Shown here: one piece after another, positions 7,156-14,113 of the stretch
How the letters are laid out: each line of letters starts with the position of its first letter
Numbering within the stretch: the stretch's first letter is position 1
Origin: an uncultured Atopobium sp.
GTDB lineage: Bacteria; Actinomycetota; Coriobacteriia; Coriobacteriales; Atopobiaceae
Length of the DNA: 17,116 bases
Assembly: GCA_916720015.1 (NCBI GenBank)
Contig: CAKAPZ010000009.1
Span: forward strand, 1-17,116
Direction of reading: 5' to 3'
The notes under the pieces: model-generated
What the model saw: the letters and a program-made list of their open reading frames with translations, nothing else
Told to the model about the DNA's origin: nothing
Database searches by the model: none
Translations under genes and position numbers: made by a program

Positions 7156-7186
7156 ACGTACAAAATGTGTCAGTACGTGGTATAGT
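7156..7186 (+). promoter_or_regulatory. rpmF promoter with internal dyad
   Basis: TATAGT (7181-7186) preceded by TGG forms an extended -10; the -35 region 17 bases upstream (GTACAA at 7158-7163) is weak. An inverted repeat, ACGTAC (7156-7161) and GTACGT (7173-7178) with 11 bases between, spans the -35 to -10 interval and is a candidate operator. Transcription would start near 7193. Confidence 0.65.
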
Positions 7187-7211
7187 ATCCAACGCATTAT
7201 GTGAATGGGTC

Positions 7212-7236
7212 GCGCCCTCATGTGTTTTAGGGGCGC
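7212..7236 (+). promoter_or_regulatory. GC-rich hairpin in rpmF leader
   Basis: GCGCCC (7212-7217) and GGGCGC (7231-7236) form a 6-bp all-GC stem around a 13-base loop in the roughly 68-base leader of rpmF. The ribosome binding site (AAAAGAGG, 7247-7254) follows. No U-tract follows the stem. It resembles the leader hairpin of rpmB in position and base content. Confidence 0.5.
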
Positions 7237-7260
7237 TAGCAAGAGCAAAAGAGGTTTAAG

Positions 7261-7440
7261 ATGGCAGTACCTAAACAAAAGAAGGGCCGCGGCGCAACCC
7301 ACACCCGTCGTTCGGCAAACAGCAAGCTTAACGCAGCAGCTCGCTCTGTATGCCCACAGTGCGGCGCTCCAAAGCTTCCTCACCACGTATGCCCTAACTG
7401 TGGCTTCTACAAGGACCGTGAGGTTGTTGTTACTGAGTAA
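7261..7440 (+). CDS. rpmF: 50S ribosomal protein L32
   Basis: A 59-residue L32, a zinc-ribbon protein of the large ribosomal subunit. The N-terminus MAVPKQKKGR is highly characteristic. Two CxxC pairs (Cys31/Cys34 and Cys44/Cys47, CPQCGAPKLPHHVCPNCGFY) form the zinc site of the C+ form. The start ATG has AAAAGAGG 6 bases upstream. It follows DUF177 and precedes plsX, the usual neighbourhood. It has its own promoter and is closed by a strong intrinsic terminator, so it may be expressed largely as a single-gene message. Confidence 0.98.
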   Translation: MAVPKQKKGRGATHTRRSANSKLNAAARSVCPQCGAPKLPHHVCPNCGFYKDREVVVTE

Positions 7441-7460
7441 CACTCATACATTGTATGGCC

Positions 7461-7497
7461 AAGAAGGCCGGTTCTTTAGGGGCCGGCCTTCTTTTTT
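7461..7497 (+). terminator. strong intrinsic terminator after rpmF
   Basis: AAGAAGGCCGG (7461-7471) and CCGGCCTTCTT (7483-7493) form a perfect 11-bp stem with an 11-base loop, running into a T-tract (7492-7497). It lies only 19 bases before the plsX start, with no room for a normal new promoter plus leader. plsX would therefore depend on read-through. Confidence 0.93.
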
Positions 7498-7516
7498 ATA
7501 GCACTAAGGAGTTATC

Positions 7517-8500
7517 ATGCCCGTTATTTGTGTAGACGTTATGGGATCTGACCAAAGCCCTGAGGTTGTTCTTGAGGGAGTTCGTATGGCTCTCGAGAAG
7601 GACAAAGAGCTAGAGGTTCTTCTCGCCGGAGCTGATGAGTTTGTTACTCCTTTTGCAAACAAGCACAATCGTGCAAAGGCTTTGGTAACCACTGAAGTTA
7701 TTGCCATGAGCGAGCATCCCGCTAATGCGGTTAGACAGAAAAAGGACGCCAGTATTGTAAGAGCTGCTCAGGCAGTTAAGGCAGGAGAGGCCGATGGTCT
7801 TTTCTCGGCAGGCTCCACAGGAGCAGTGCTCACCGCTGCTACCTTTGGAATTGGTCGCATTAAAGGCGTAAAGCGCCCAGCGCTCACCTTGATTCTTCCC
7901 GGACTTGGCGGTCACAAAACAGTCTTTTTGGACACTGGCGCCAACGCTGATGTTCGTCCAGAAGTTTTGGTGCAATTTGCGCAAATGGGCAAGGCTTTTG
8001 CCAATGCTTCGCTTGGAATTGAAAATCCAACCATAGGTCTTCTCTGTAATGGATCTGAAGAGACCAAGGGTTCTGAGCTTGCTCTCTCATATCATGCAGC
8101 TCTTGCAGAGGCGGCTATTAATTTTGGTGGAAACGCTGAAGGAACTGATATTTTAGGAAGCCGTTTTGACGTCATTGTGACAGACGGCTTTACCGGAAAT
8201 GTAGCTTTGAAATCTATTGAGAGCACGGGTAAATTTATTATGTCTAGCCTCAAGGGTGCAATTAATTCCTCCAAGAAGGCTGCGTTTGGAGCGCTGCTTT
8301 TGAAGGATGCTCTTAAGGCTACGGCAGCAGAACTTTCAGGAGATTCTGTTGGTGGTGCCTTCTTGCTGGGCGTCTCGGCTCCTGTACTTAAAGGACATGG
8401 TGCTACCAGCTCTTCTGCAGTGTGCGCAGGAACACTCTCTGCAGCCAATGCAGTACGCGCCAATCTAATTGAGAAAATCTCTTCTTCAATTCAGCTGTAA
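7517..8500 (+). CDS. plsX: phosphate acyltransferase PlsX
   Basis: A 327-residue PlsX, the peripheral membrane enzyme that interconverts acyl-ACP and acyl-phosphate, supplying PlsY for phosphatidic acid synthesis. The start ATG has AAGGAG at 7506-7511. Family motifs are visible: DVMGSDQSP (the usual form is DxMGGDxxP), SAGSTGAVL, NGSEETKG and VTDGFTGNVALKS. The length is normal. The terminator just upstream suggests expression by read-through from rpmF or earlier genes. Together with FakA and the ACP gene it outlines a route from exogenous fatty acid to acyl-phosphate and acyl-ACP. Confidence 0.96.
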   Translation: MPVICVDVMGSDQSPEVVLEGVRMALEKDKELEVLLAGADEFVTPFANKHNRAKALVTTEVIAMSEHPANAVRQKKDASIVRAAQAVKAGEADGLFSAGSTGAVLTAATFGIGRIKGVKRPALTLILPGLGGHKTVFLDTGANADVRPEVLVQFAQMGKAFANASLGIENPTIGLLCNGSEETKGSELALSYHAALAEAAINFGGNAEGTDILGSRFDVIVTDGFTGNVALKSIESTGKFIMSSLKGAINSSKKAAFGALLLKDALKATAAELSGDSVGGAFLLGVSAPVLKGHGATSSSAVCAGTLSAANAVRANLIEKISSSIQL

Positions 8501-8542
8501 TAAAAGCGCCTGTAGCATAAAACTTTTTATAAGGTATGGTGG

Positions 8543-8576
8543 AGCCCATGGACAATTCTGTGGGCTTTACTTTTTT
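8543..8576 (+). terminator. intrinsic terminator after plsX
   Basis: AGCCCATGGA (8543-8552) and TCTGTGGGCT (8557-8566) form a 10-bp stem with two G-U pairs and a 4-base loop, followed by TTAC and then six T (8571-8576). The T-run is slightly displaced, so efficiency is uncertain. The 8501-8669 gap holds no gene. TAAAAT at 8631-8636 is a possible -10 for acpP, but no good -35 is visible. Confidence 0.7.
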
Positions 8577-8669
8577 AAGATTGTTTGTTTCAGCTTTAGT
8601 AATGTCATCATACAGATGCCCATCACGGGGTAAAATTAAAAGCGTCATTGTTGTGTGCAAGGAGGATGT

Positions 8670-8906
8670 ATGGATCGCACAGAAACACTTGAAAAGGTAA
8701 TTGACGTTGTTAGAGAGACTCTTGACCTTGACGATTCCGTTGAGCTCACAGAGGGCACCTCATTTAAAGATCTTGGTGCAGACTCATTTGATCTTTTGCA
8801 GCTTGTCACAGACCTTGAGCAAGAGTTTGATATGACTTTTGATGCAGAGAACATCGATGAGATTGCTACCGTTGGTGACGCAGTAGATGCTATTCTTGCT
8901 GCTTAA
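8670..8906 (+). CDS. acpP: acyl carrier protein
   Basis: A 78-residue acidic acyl carrier protein. The 4'-phosphopantetheine attachment serine is Ser39 in LGADSFDLLQLV; most type II ACPs have DSL, so DSF is a mild variant. The start is ATG 8670, with GGAGG at 8661-8665. A GTG at 8655 is in frame but would read through the ribosome binding site and is rejected. It carries acyl chains for fatty acid and phospholipid metabolism and is the natural partner of PlsX upstream. rnc begins 13 bases after its stop, matching the acp-rnc pairing of many bacteria. No fabD, fabG or fabF gene accompanies it here. Confidence 0.95.
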   Translation: MDRTETLEKVIDVVRETLDLDDSVELTEGTSFKDLGADSFDLLQLVTDLEQEFDMTFDAENIDEIATVGDAVDAILAA

Positions 8907-8919
8907 GTAGGTTTTATAC

Positions 8920-9651
8920 GTGAAATTGCACGAACGAGTAGCTGCTGCAGAAGCTATTTGCGGTCACACATTTACTAATAAAGAACTAATCGAGGCTGCC
9001 CTCACACACCCTTCGGCGGTGGAGGGCAAGCCTGTTTCTGCTTCGTATGAGCGCCTGGAGTTCTTGGGCGACTCAATTCTTGGTGCCATTATTGCAACAG
9101 AGCTGTTTGAGCGTTATCCAGATATGGATGAAGGCCAGCTTACTAGGCTGAAAATTTCTCTCGTATCCGGCCACACGCTCTCTATTGTCTCTGATGCTTT
9201 AGGAATTTCTCCCTTAATTGTTATGGGAATTTCTGAGAAGGGCACGGGAAAGCGTGGCATGAAGTCTGCTTTGGAGAATGTTTACGAGTCCATTGTTGGC
9301 GCGCTCTACCTTGATGCGGGCTTTGATCCAACGCACGAGTTTGTTATTCGTACGCTTGGACCTCATATTTCTCCAGCGCTGGCAGTTCGTTCGGTAAGTC
9401 CTAAATCTCGTTTGCAGGAAGCGGTACAAGCTAAAGGTAAGGCTACCCCAGAGTACAAGCTTATTGGCGAGAGCGGCCCTGCTCATACGCCAACGTTTAC
9501 CGCTGTGGTATTTGTCGACGGCCTTAAGGTGGGTCGTGGACAGGGACCATCAAAGAAAGCTGCAGAGTCAGAAGCCGCTCAAGACGCGTTGGTACGTCTT
9601 GGTGTGGATGATGCTCCGCTTGATGCTGATGCAGAAATGCACCTAAGGTAG
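8920..9651 (+). CDS. rnc: ribonuclease III
   Basis: A 243-residue RNase III, the double-strand-specific endonuclease that processes rRNA precursors and regulates mRNAs. The start is GTG 8920, with AAGTAGG at 8905-8911. The endonuclease domain has the signature ERLEFLGDS (44-52, with catalytic Asp51) and ENVYESIVGALYLDAGF (from 119, with catalytic Glu123). The residue three before Glu123 is Asn120, where most bacterial enzymes have a metal-coordinating aspartate (Asp114 in E. coli). The C-terminal double-stranded RNA-binding domain spans about 162-230 (SRLQEAVQAKGKATPEY, then GRGQGPSKKAAESEAAQ). It is followed 17 bases later by smc, as in Bacillus. Confidence 0.95.
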   Translation: MKLHERVAAAEAICGHTFTNKELIEAALTHPSAVEGKPVSASYERLEFLGDSILGAIIATELFERYPDMDEGQLTRLKISLVSGHTLSIVSDALGISPLIVMGISEKGTGKRGMKSALENVYESIVGALYLDAGFDPTHEFVIRTLGPHISPALAVRSVSPKSRLQEAVQAKGKATPEYKLIGESGPAHTPTFTAVVFVDGLKVGRGQGPSKKAAESEAAQDALVRLGVDDAPLDADAEMHLR

Positions 9652-9654
9652 AAA

Positions 9655-9667
9655 GGTACCCTGTACC
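9655..9667 (+). promoter_or_regulatory. small hairpin overlapping the smc ribosome binding site
   Basis: GGTAC (9655-9659) and GTACC (9663-9667) form a 5-bp stem with a 3-base loop directly before the smc GTG start. The stem includes the GG of the only Shine-Dalgarno-like element (AAAGG, 9652-9656). It could limit smc initiation unless ribosomes arrive from rnc. This is inferred; the stem is short. Confidence 0.35.
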
Positions 9668-9668
9668 C

Positions 9669-12600
9669 GTGTATCTAAAATCGCTGACACTCAAGGGTTT
9701 TAAGTCATTCGCTGATAAAACTCAGATGGTTTTTGACCCCGGTCTTACCGTTGTCGTTGGTCCTAACGGCTCGGGTAAGTCCAATGTCTCTGACGCAATT
9801 CTCTGGGTATTGGGCGAGCAGAGCGCAAAGATGCTCCGTGGCCAGGCTATGGAAGACGTCATCTTCTCTGGCTCATCAGCAAGGGGAGCGGTGGGTGTTG
9901 CCGAGGTAACGCTGGTTCTGGATAACTCCGACCACACCATTCCTATTGATTTCTCTGAAATTGGTATTACCAGGCGCATGTATCGCTCTGGAGAGTCTGA
10001 GTACCTGATTAACGGTGCTCCTTCAAGACTCATGGATATCCAGGACATTTTGCATGACTCTGGCCTGGGCAAAGATACTCACTCCATTATTTCCCAGGGC
10101 AAGCTTGACTCTATTCTGTCTAGCCGCCCTGAGCAGCGTCGTGAGCTCATTGAAGAGGCAGCAGATATCTCTAAGCATCGCCGCCGCAAAGAGCGTGCGG
10201 AACGCAAAATCTCTTCTATGGATGAGAATCTCACGCGAGCCAAAGTGGTTTCTCGCGAGATTACCCGCCAGCTTAAACCGCTTGAGAGGCAGGTAGACAA
10301 GGCTTCTCGTGCAAAAGATTTGTCCTCCCAGCTCAAGGATTTGACGGTTCAGCTTGCAGTGGATGACCTTCGTCAGCTGCAGTTTACGCACGGCAAGCTG
10401 GAGGCTCGCGCAAAAGAGGCTGAGGCTGCTATTGAGCTTGCGCAGTATCGTGCGGGCGAGAAAAACCGTGAGCTTGAAAAGCTCCAGTCACTTCTTGAAC
10501 AAAAGGGTCTCTTTGTTGGAGACTTGGGCGAGCAGCGCCGTCGCATGCAAGAGATTCTTGGTCGAATGGGATCTGACATGCGTCTTTTGGAGGAGAAGGG
10601 CAAGAACATGGTTTCTCGCCTTTCTGATACGCGTATGCAGCTTTCTGTGATGGATAAGCAGAAGGCAGACGCGGCAAAAGAGAACGAAGAGCTTTCTGGT
10701 CAGCTGGCAACAATTCGTGCAAAGGTTGCGGATCTGACAGAGAGCGTGAATGCGCTCCAAGAGGCGGCTAACCAGGCAATTGCCGAGCGTCGTGCTCTGG
10801 ATGTAAAGATTTCTGATTGCACTGCGTCTGAGCGTAGTGCGCGCAATACCGCTGACAAAGAGACGCTTGCGTATGTAAAGCTTGAAGAGCAGATTGCTCA
10901 TGCGCAGGTAGAAGACCAGATGTTTGAGTCCAGGTTGTCTCAGATTACCGAGGCGCTTGAGATTGCTCAAGCTGCCTTGGAAGATAGTGGCGCTAAAGAA
11001 GCAGAGCTTACCGCAGCTCTTGAGACGGCTCGTCAGGAGTCTGAGGCCTTTGTCGCTGAGATTTCTGAGCGCGCTTCTGCACTTGAGGCGGCTCGTGAGG
11101 CAGAGCGCACTGCTCGCCAGGAGCTTTCAAGCAGTGAGGCTACACTTGAGGCGCTTCGTGCGCTTGACGTGGAAGTCCAAAAGGGAAGTCCTCTGGCAGA
11201 AAAGCTTGTCTCTGACACGGCAACCGCTTCTCTTGTTTCTGGCAGACTTGCTGATTACCTTGAGGTTCAGCCTGAGTTTGAAGCTCTTGTTGAGCAGCTT
11301 TTGGGAGAAGATCTTTCCGCACTTGTTGTAGACAAGAAGCAAAACGTTCATGCGCTCTTTGAGCGTGTTCAGGCGCTTTCTGAGGACGGTAAGGCTACGC
11401 TGGTTGCTCTTTCTGACGCAACTCCAGCTCTTGCTGCGCCTACGCACACAACGCCTCTGCTTGAGTATGTTTCTGCTCAGAAGGGTGCCGAAGCCCTTGT
11501 ACAGGCACTCTTTGGTCATGTTTTTGTTGCCCAGAGCCTAGATGACGCCTACGCTGCCCAGAAAGATGAGCCTCGCGGGCTTTATGTGCTCCCTGACGGC
11601 ACGTTGCTCTACTCAGATGGTCGTCTGGTCCTGGGGCACGCATCTCAGGCTGAGGACGGCTCTCTTGAGCGTAAACGCCGTATTCGCGAGCTTGAGGGCG
11701 CTCTTCCTGCTCTCAAACGCCATCTAGAGGCTGCTCGCTCTGCAGTTACCAACTGCGAGAATGAGCTGGCTTCAGTGCGCGAGAAAAGCGCGCAGTCCAA
11801 GGGCGAGGTTGCTCGCCTCAACGGTGAGCTTACCTCTATTGCTGCAGAGCGAGGCCGTCTTGAGGGACAGGTTGCTTCTTCTCAGGCAGAGCTGAAGCAA
11901 GTCAGCACTTCTCGAGAGCAGGCAAAAGAGCGTGCTCAGGAGGCTCGTGCGCATATTGATGAGCACAAACGTGCCGCAGAAGAAGCTAAGGCTCGCATGG
12001 AGTCGCTTGCATCTGAGCTCAAAGAGCTGCAGGACCAGCATGAGGATGCCATTCGCGCGCAGGGTAGGGCCAACCGAGAGCTTTCGGATGCAAAGACGGA
12101 CCTGACTGTTGCAAAAGAGCGTGCAACTAGTATGGCTTCTCGCCAGGCAGAGCTTGAGAGGCGTCTGTCTCAGCTGGATGAGCAGCTTGCTGCCGCTAAG
12201 CAGGCAACGCACGCGCTTGAGGTGATTAGGCTGCGCGTTGACCCGCTGTACAAGCGTTACGACGCTCTGCACCAGAAGGCGCTTGAGTGGGCTTCTAGGC
12301 TCAAGGATCGCGCGTCGCTGGCAGAGGCAGACTCAGAGACGCTTCGAGAAACCATCTCTGAGGCTAAAGATGCTGCTTCTGAAGCTGCGCTTGCGGTAGA
12401 AAAAGAGAAAGACGCTGCTAACCAAATTAGCGTTGAGATTGGCAAGCTTGAGGTTCAGGTTCAAAACGCCATCGAGGCCATTCTTGCCACAGGTGCTTCG
12501 CTGGACGAGGCATTGACGCTGCCTGAGCCAGAAGACAGAGAGCAGGCAGAGCGCCTTGCTGCATCGCTCAAGAGCCAACTTGAGGCACTTGGTCCTGTCA

Positions 12601-13208
12601 ATGCTGTTGCCATGGATGAGTACGAGCGTCTCAAAGAGCGTGCTGACTACATTAACGAGCAGGTAGCTGACTTAGAGGCAGCTAGAACTTCTCTGAAGAA
12701 AATCATCTCGGCCATTGACCGCAAGATGCGTAGCCGCTTCCTTGTTGTCTTTGACCGCGTCAACCAGAACTTCTCCGAGATCTTCTCCATGCTGTTCCCT
12801 GGCGGCCACGCACACATTGAGCTTACCGACCCAGACCATCTCTCCGAGACAGGCATTGAGATTGTGGCTCAGCCGCGCGGTAAGCGCATTACCAAGATGA
12901 TGCTCATGTCAGGTGGCGAGAAGAGCCTCACCGCCCTGGCATTGCTCTTTGCTGTGTACAGGACGCGTACTGTTCCGTTCTACGTCTTTGATGAGGTTGA
13001 GGCTGCGCTCGACGACGCCAACCTCTCCAAGCTGCTTGATGCCATTGAGCAGCTCAAAGAGACAACACAGTTGATTGTCATTTCTCACCAGAGGCGCACT
13101 ATGGAGCAGGCAGACGTACTGTATGGTGTATCTATGCAGGCAGATGGAGTCAGCCACGTTGTCTCTCAGAGGCTTGATAAGACAACCGGAAAGGTAGTTG
13201 ATATCTAA
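9669..13208 (+). CDS. smc: chromosome segregation protein SMC
   Basis: A 1179-residue condensin ATPase that, with ScpA and ScpB, compacts and separates sister chromosomes. The start is GTG 9669 (MYLKSLTLKGFKSFADKT, the canonical SMC N-terminus). Walker A GPNGSGKS is at 31-38. A long coiled coil (about 170-500) leads to the hinge (about 505-665), with a returning coiled coil (about 670-1000). The C-terminal head holds the ABC signature LMSGGEKSLTAL (about 1079-1090) and Walker B FYVFDEVEAALDD (about 1104-1116). In the second half of the hinge the usual double glycine reads GH (DGRLVLGHA, 650-658). The ribosome binding site AAAGG is part of a small hairpin. It overlaps ftsY by one base. Confidence 0.97.
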   Translation: MYLKSLTLKGFKSFADKTQMVFDPGLTVVVGPNGSGKSNVSDAILWVLGEQSAKMLRGQAMEDVIFSGSSARGAVGVAEVTLVLDNSDHTIPIDFSEIGITRRMYRSGESEYLINGAPSRLMDIQDILHDSGLGKDTHSIISQGKLDSILSSRPEQRRELIEEAADISKHRRRKERAERKISSMDENLTRAKVVSREITRQLKPLERQVDKASRAKDLSSQLKDLTVQLAVDDLRQLQFTHGKLEARAKEAEAAIELAQYRAGEKNRELEKLQSLLEQKGLFVGDLGEQRRRMQEILGRMGSDMRLLEEKGKNMVSRLSDTRMQLSVMDKQKADAAKENEELSGQLATIRAKVADLTESVNALQEAANQAIAERRALDVKISDCTASERSARNTADKETLAYVKLEEQIAHAQVEDQMFESRLSQITEALEIAQAALEDSGAKEAELTAALETARQESEAFVAEISERASALEAAREAERTARQELSSSEATLEALRALDVEVQKGSPLAEKLVSDTATASLVSGRLADYLEVQPEFEALVEQLLGEDLSALVVDKKQNVHALFERVQALSEDGKATLVALSDATPALAAPTHTTPLLEYVSAQKGAEALVQALFGHVFVAQSLDDAYAAQKDEPRGLYVLPDGTLLYSDGRLVLGHASQAEDGSLERKRRIRELEGALPALKRHLEAARSAVTNCENELASVREKSAQSKGEVARLNGELTSIAAERGRLEGQVASSQAELKQVSTSREQAKERAQEARAHIDEHKRAAEEAKARMESLASELKELQDQHEDAIRAQGRANRELSDAKTDLTVAKERATSMASRQAELERRLSQLDEQLAAAKQATHALEVIRLRVDPLYKRYDALHQKALEWASRLKDRASLAEADSETLRETISEAKDAASEAALAVEKEKDAANQISVEIGKLEVQVQNAIEAILATGASLDEALTLPEPEDREQAERLAASLKSQLEALGPVNAVAMDEYERLKERADYINEQVADLEAARTSLKKIISAIDRKMRSRFLVVFDRVNQNFSEIFSMLFPGGHAHIELTDPDHLSETGIEIVAQPRGKRITKMMLMSGGEKSLTALALLFAVYRTRTVPFYVFDEVEAALDDANLSKLLDAIEQLKETTQLIVISHQRRTMEQADVLYGVSMQADGVSHVVSQRLDKTTGKVVDI

Positions 13209-14113
13209 TGGGCTTTATGGATAATCTTCGCCGCGGTCTTGAGCGTTCCCGTGAGACCTTAAGCGAAATCTTTTATATGGGCGGAGAGGTCACCGAAGAC
13301 TTTTGGGATGACCTCGAGGACACACTGGTTATGGGAGACATGGGCGCTGAGGTGGCTATGCGTGTCACCGATGACCTACGTGAACGTGCTGCGCGAGAAA
13401 ACCTTATGCGCTCCGATCAGCTTCGCCGCGCCCTTGTAGAGCGCCTTACAGCAGAGTTTCCTGTTGCAGAAAGAGACCCCTTTACAGATACGCCTTCCAT
13501 TGTCTTGTTTGTAGGCATTAATGGCGCTGGTAAAACCACCACTGTTGGAAAGATTGCTGGTCGCGCACATGCCAGCGGCGTTAAGACCTTGATTGGTGGC
13601 GCTGATACTTTCCGTGCTGCTGCAATTGAGCAGCTGCAGGTATGGGGAGAGCGCTCTGGTATTGAGGTAGTAACCAGAGAGCGCGGCGCTGATCCTGCAA
13701 GCGTTTGTTTTGAGGTTGTCGAGACTGCAGAAAAACAAGGCACTGAGCTGGTTCTTATTGATACTGCTGGACGCCTTCATACCTCATCTGATCTGATGCG
13801 CGAGCTTGCTAAGGTTGTCTCGGTTACCAGAAAGCGCGCAGGAGATATTCCTGTGAGCGTTGTCTTGGTTATTGATGCAACTACCGGTCAAAATGGCCTT
13901 AACCAGGCAAAAGAGTTCAATGATGCACTGTCTTTGGATGGTCTTATTGTTACAAAGCTTGATGGCACTGCAAAGGGAGGAATTGCTCTGGCAATTTCTA
14001 ACCAGCTTAACCTGCCTATTTATCGTATTGGTGTGGGCGAGTCAATTGATGATCTTCAGACGTTTGATGCTCGTTCATTCTGTGAAGCACTTGTTGGTGA
14101 GGGAGTTCAGTAA
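13208..14113 (+). CDS. ftsY: signal recognition particle receptor FtsY
   Basis: A 301-residue SRP receptor GTPase, a compact form lacking the long acidic N-terminal A domain of E. coli FtsY. It docks SRP-ribosome complexes at the membrane. The N-domain (to about 90; TEDFWDDLEDTLVMGDMG) is followed by the G domain with P-loop GINGAGKT (103-110), the DTFRAAAIEQL insertion motif, DTAGR (185-189), TKLD (249-252) and the closing GVGESIDDL. The ATG shares its A with the last base of the smc TAA stop, and the gene ends in the same way on ffh. This suggests translational coupling of smc, ftsY and ffh. Confidence 0.97.
   Translation: MGFMDNLRRGLERSRETLSEIFYMGGEVTEDFWDDLEDTLVMGDMGAEVAMRVTDDLRERAARENLMRSDQLRRALVERLTAEFPVAERDPFTDTPSIVLFVGINGAGKTTTVGKIAGRAHASGVKTLIGGADTFRAAAIEQLQVWGERSGIEVVTRERGADPASVCFEVVETAEKQGTELVLIDTAGRLHTSSDLMRELAKVVSVTRKRAGDIPVSVVLVIDATTGQNGLNQAKEFNDALSLDGLIVTKLDGTAKGGIALAISNQLNLPIYRIGVGESIDDLQTFDARSFCEALVGEGVQ

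Noticed and set aside
7205..7501. A 98-codon open frame overlapping rpmF in another frame
   Set aside because: It covers the rpmF leader, gene and terminator. L32 in the other frame is unmistakable with a good ribosome binding site, and the alternative product ends by translating the terminator stem.
7492..7502. TATAGC just after the rpmF terminator as a -10 for plsX
   Set aside because: It would start transcription around 7509, leaving a leader too short to include the AAGGAG site, and no -35 is visible at the right distance.
8655..8669. GTG 8655 as an alternative acpP start
   Set aside because: It would translate the GGAGG ribosome binding site of ATG 8670 and adds residues that ACPs do not have.
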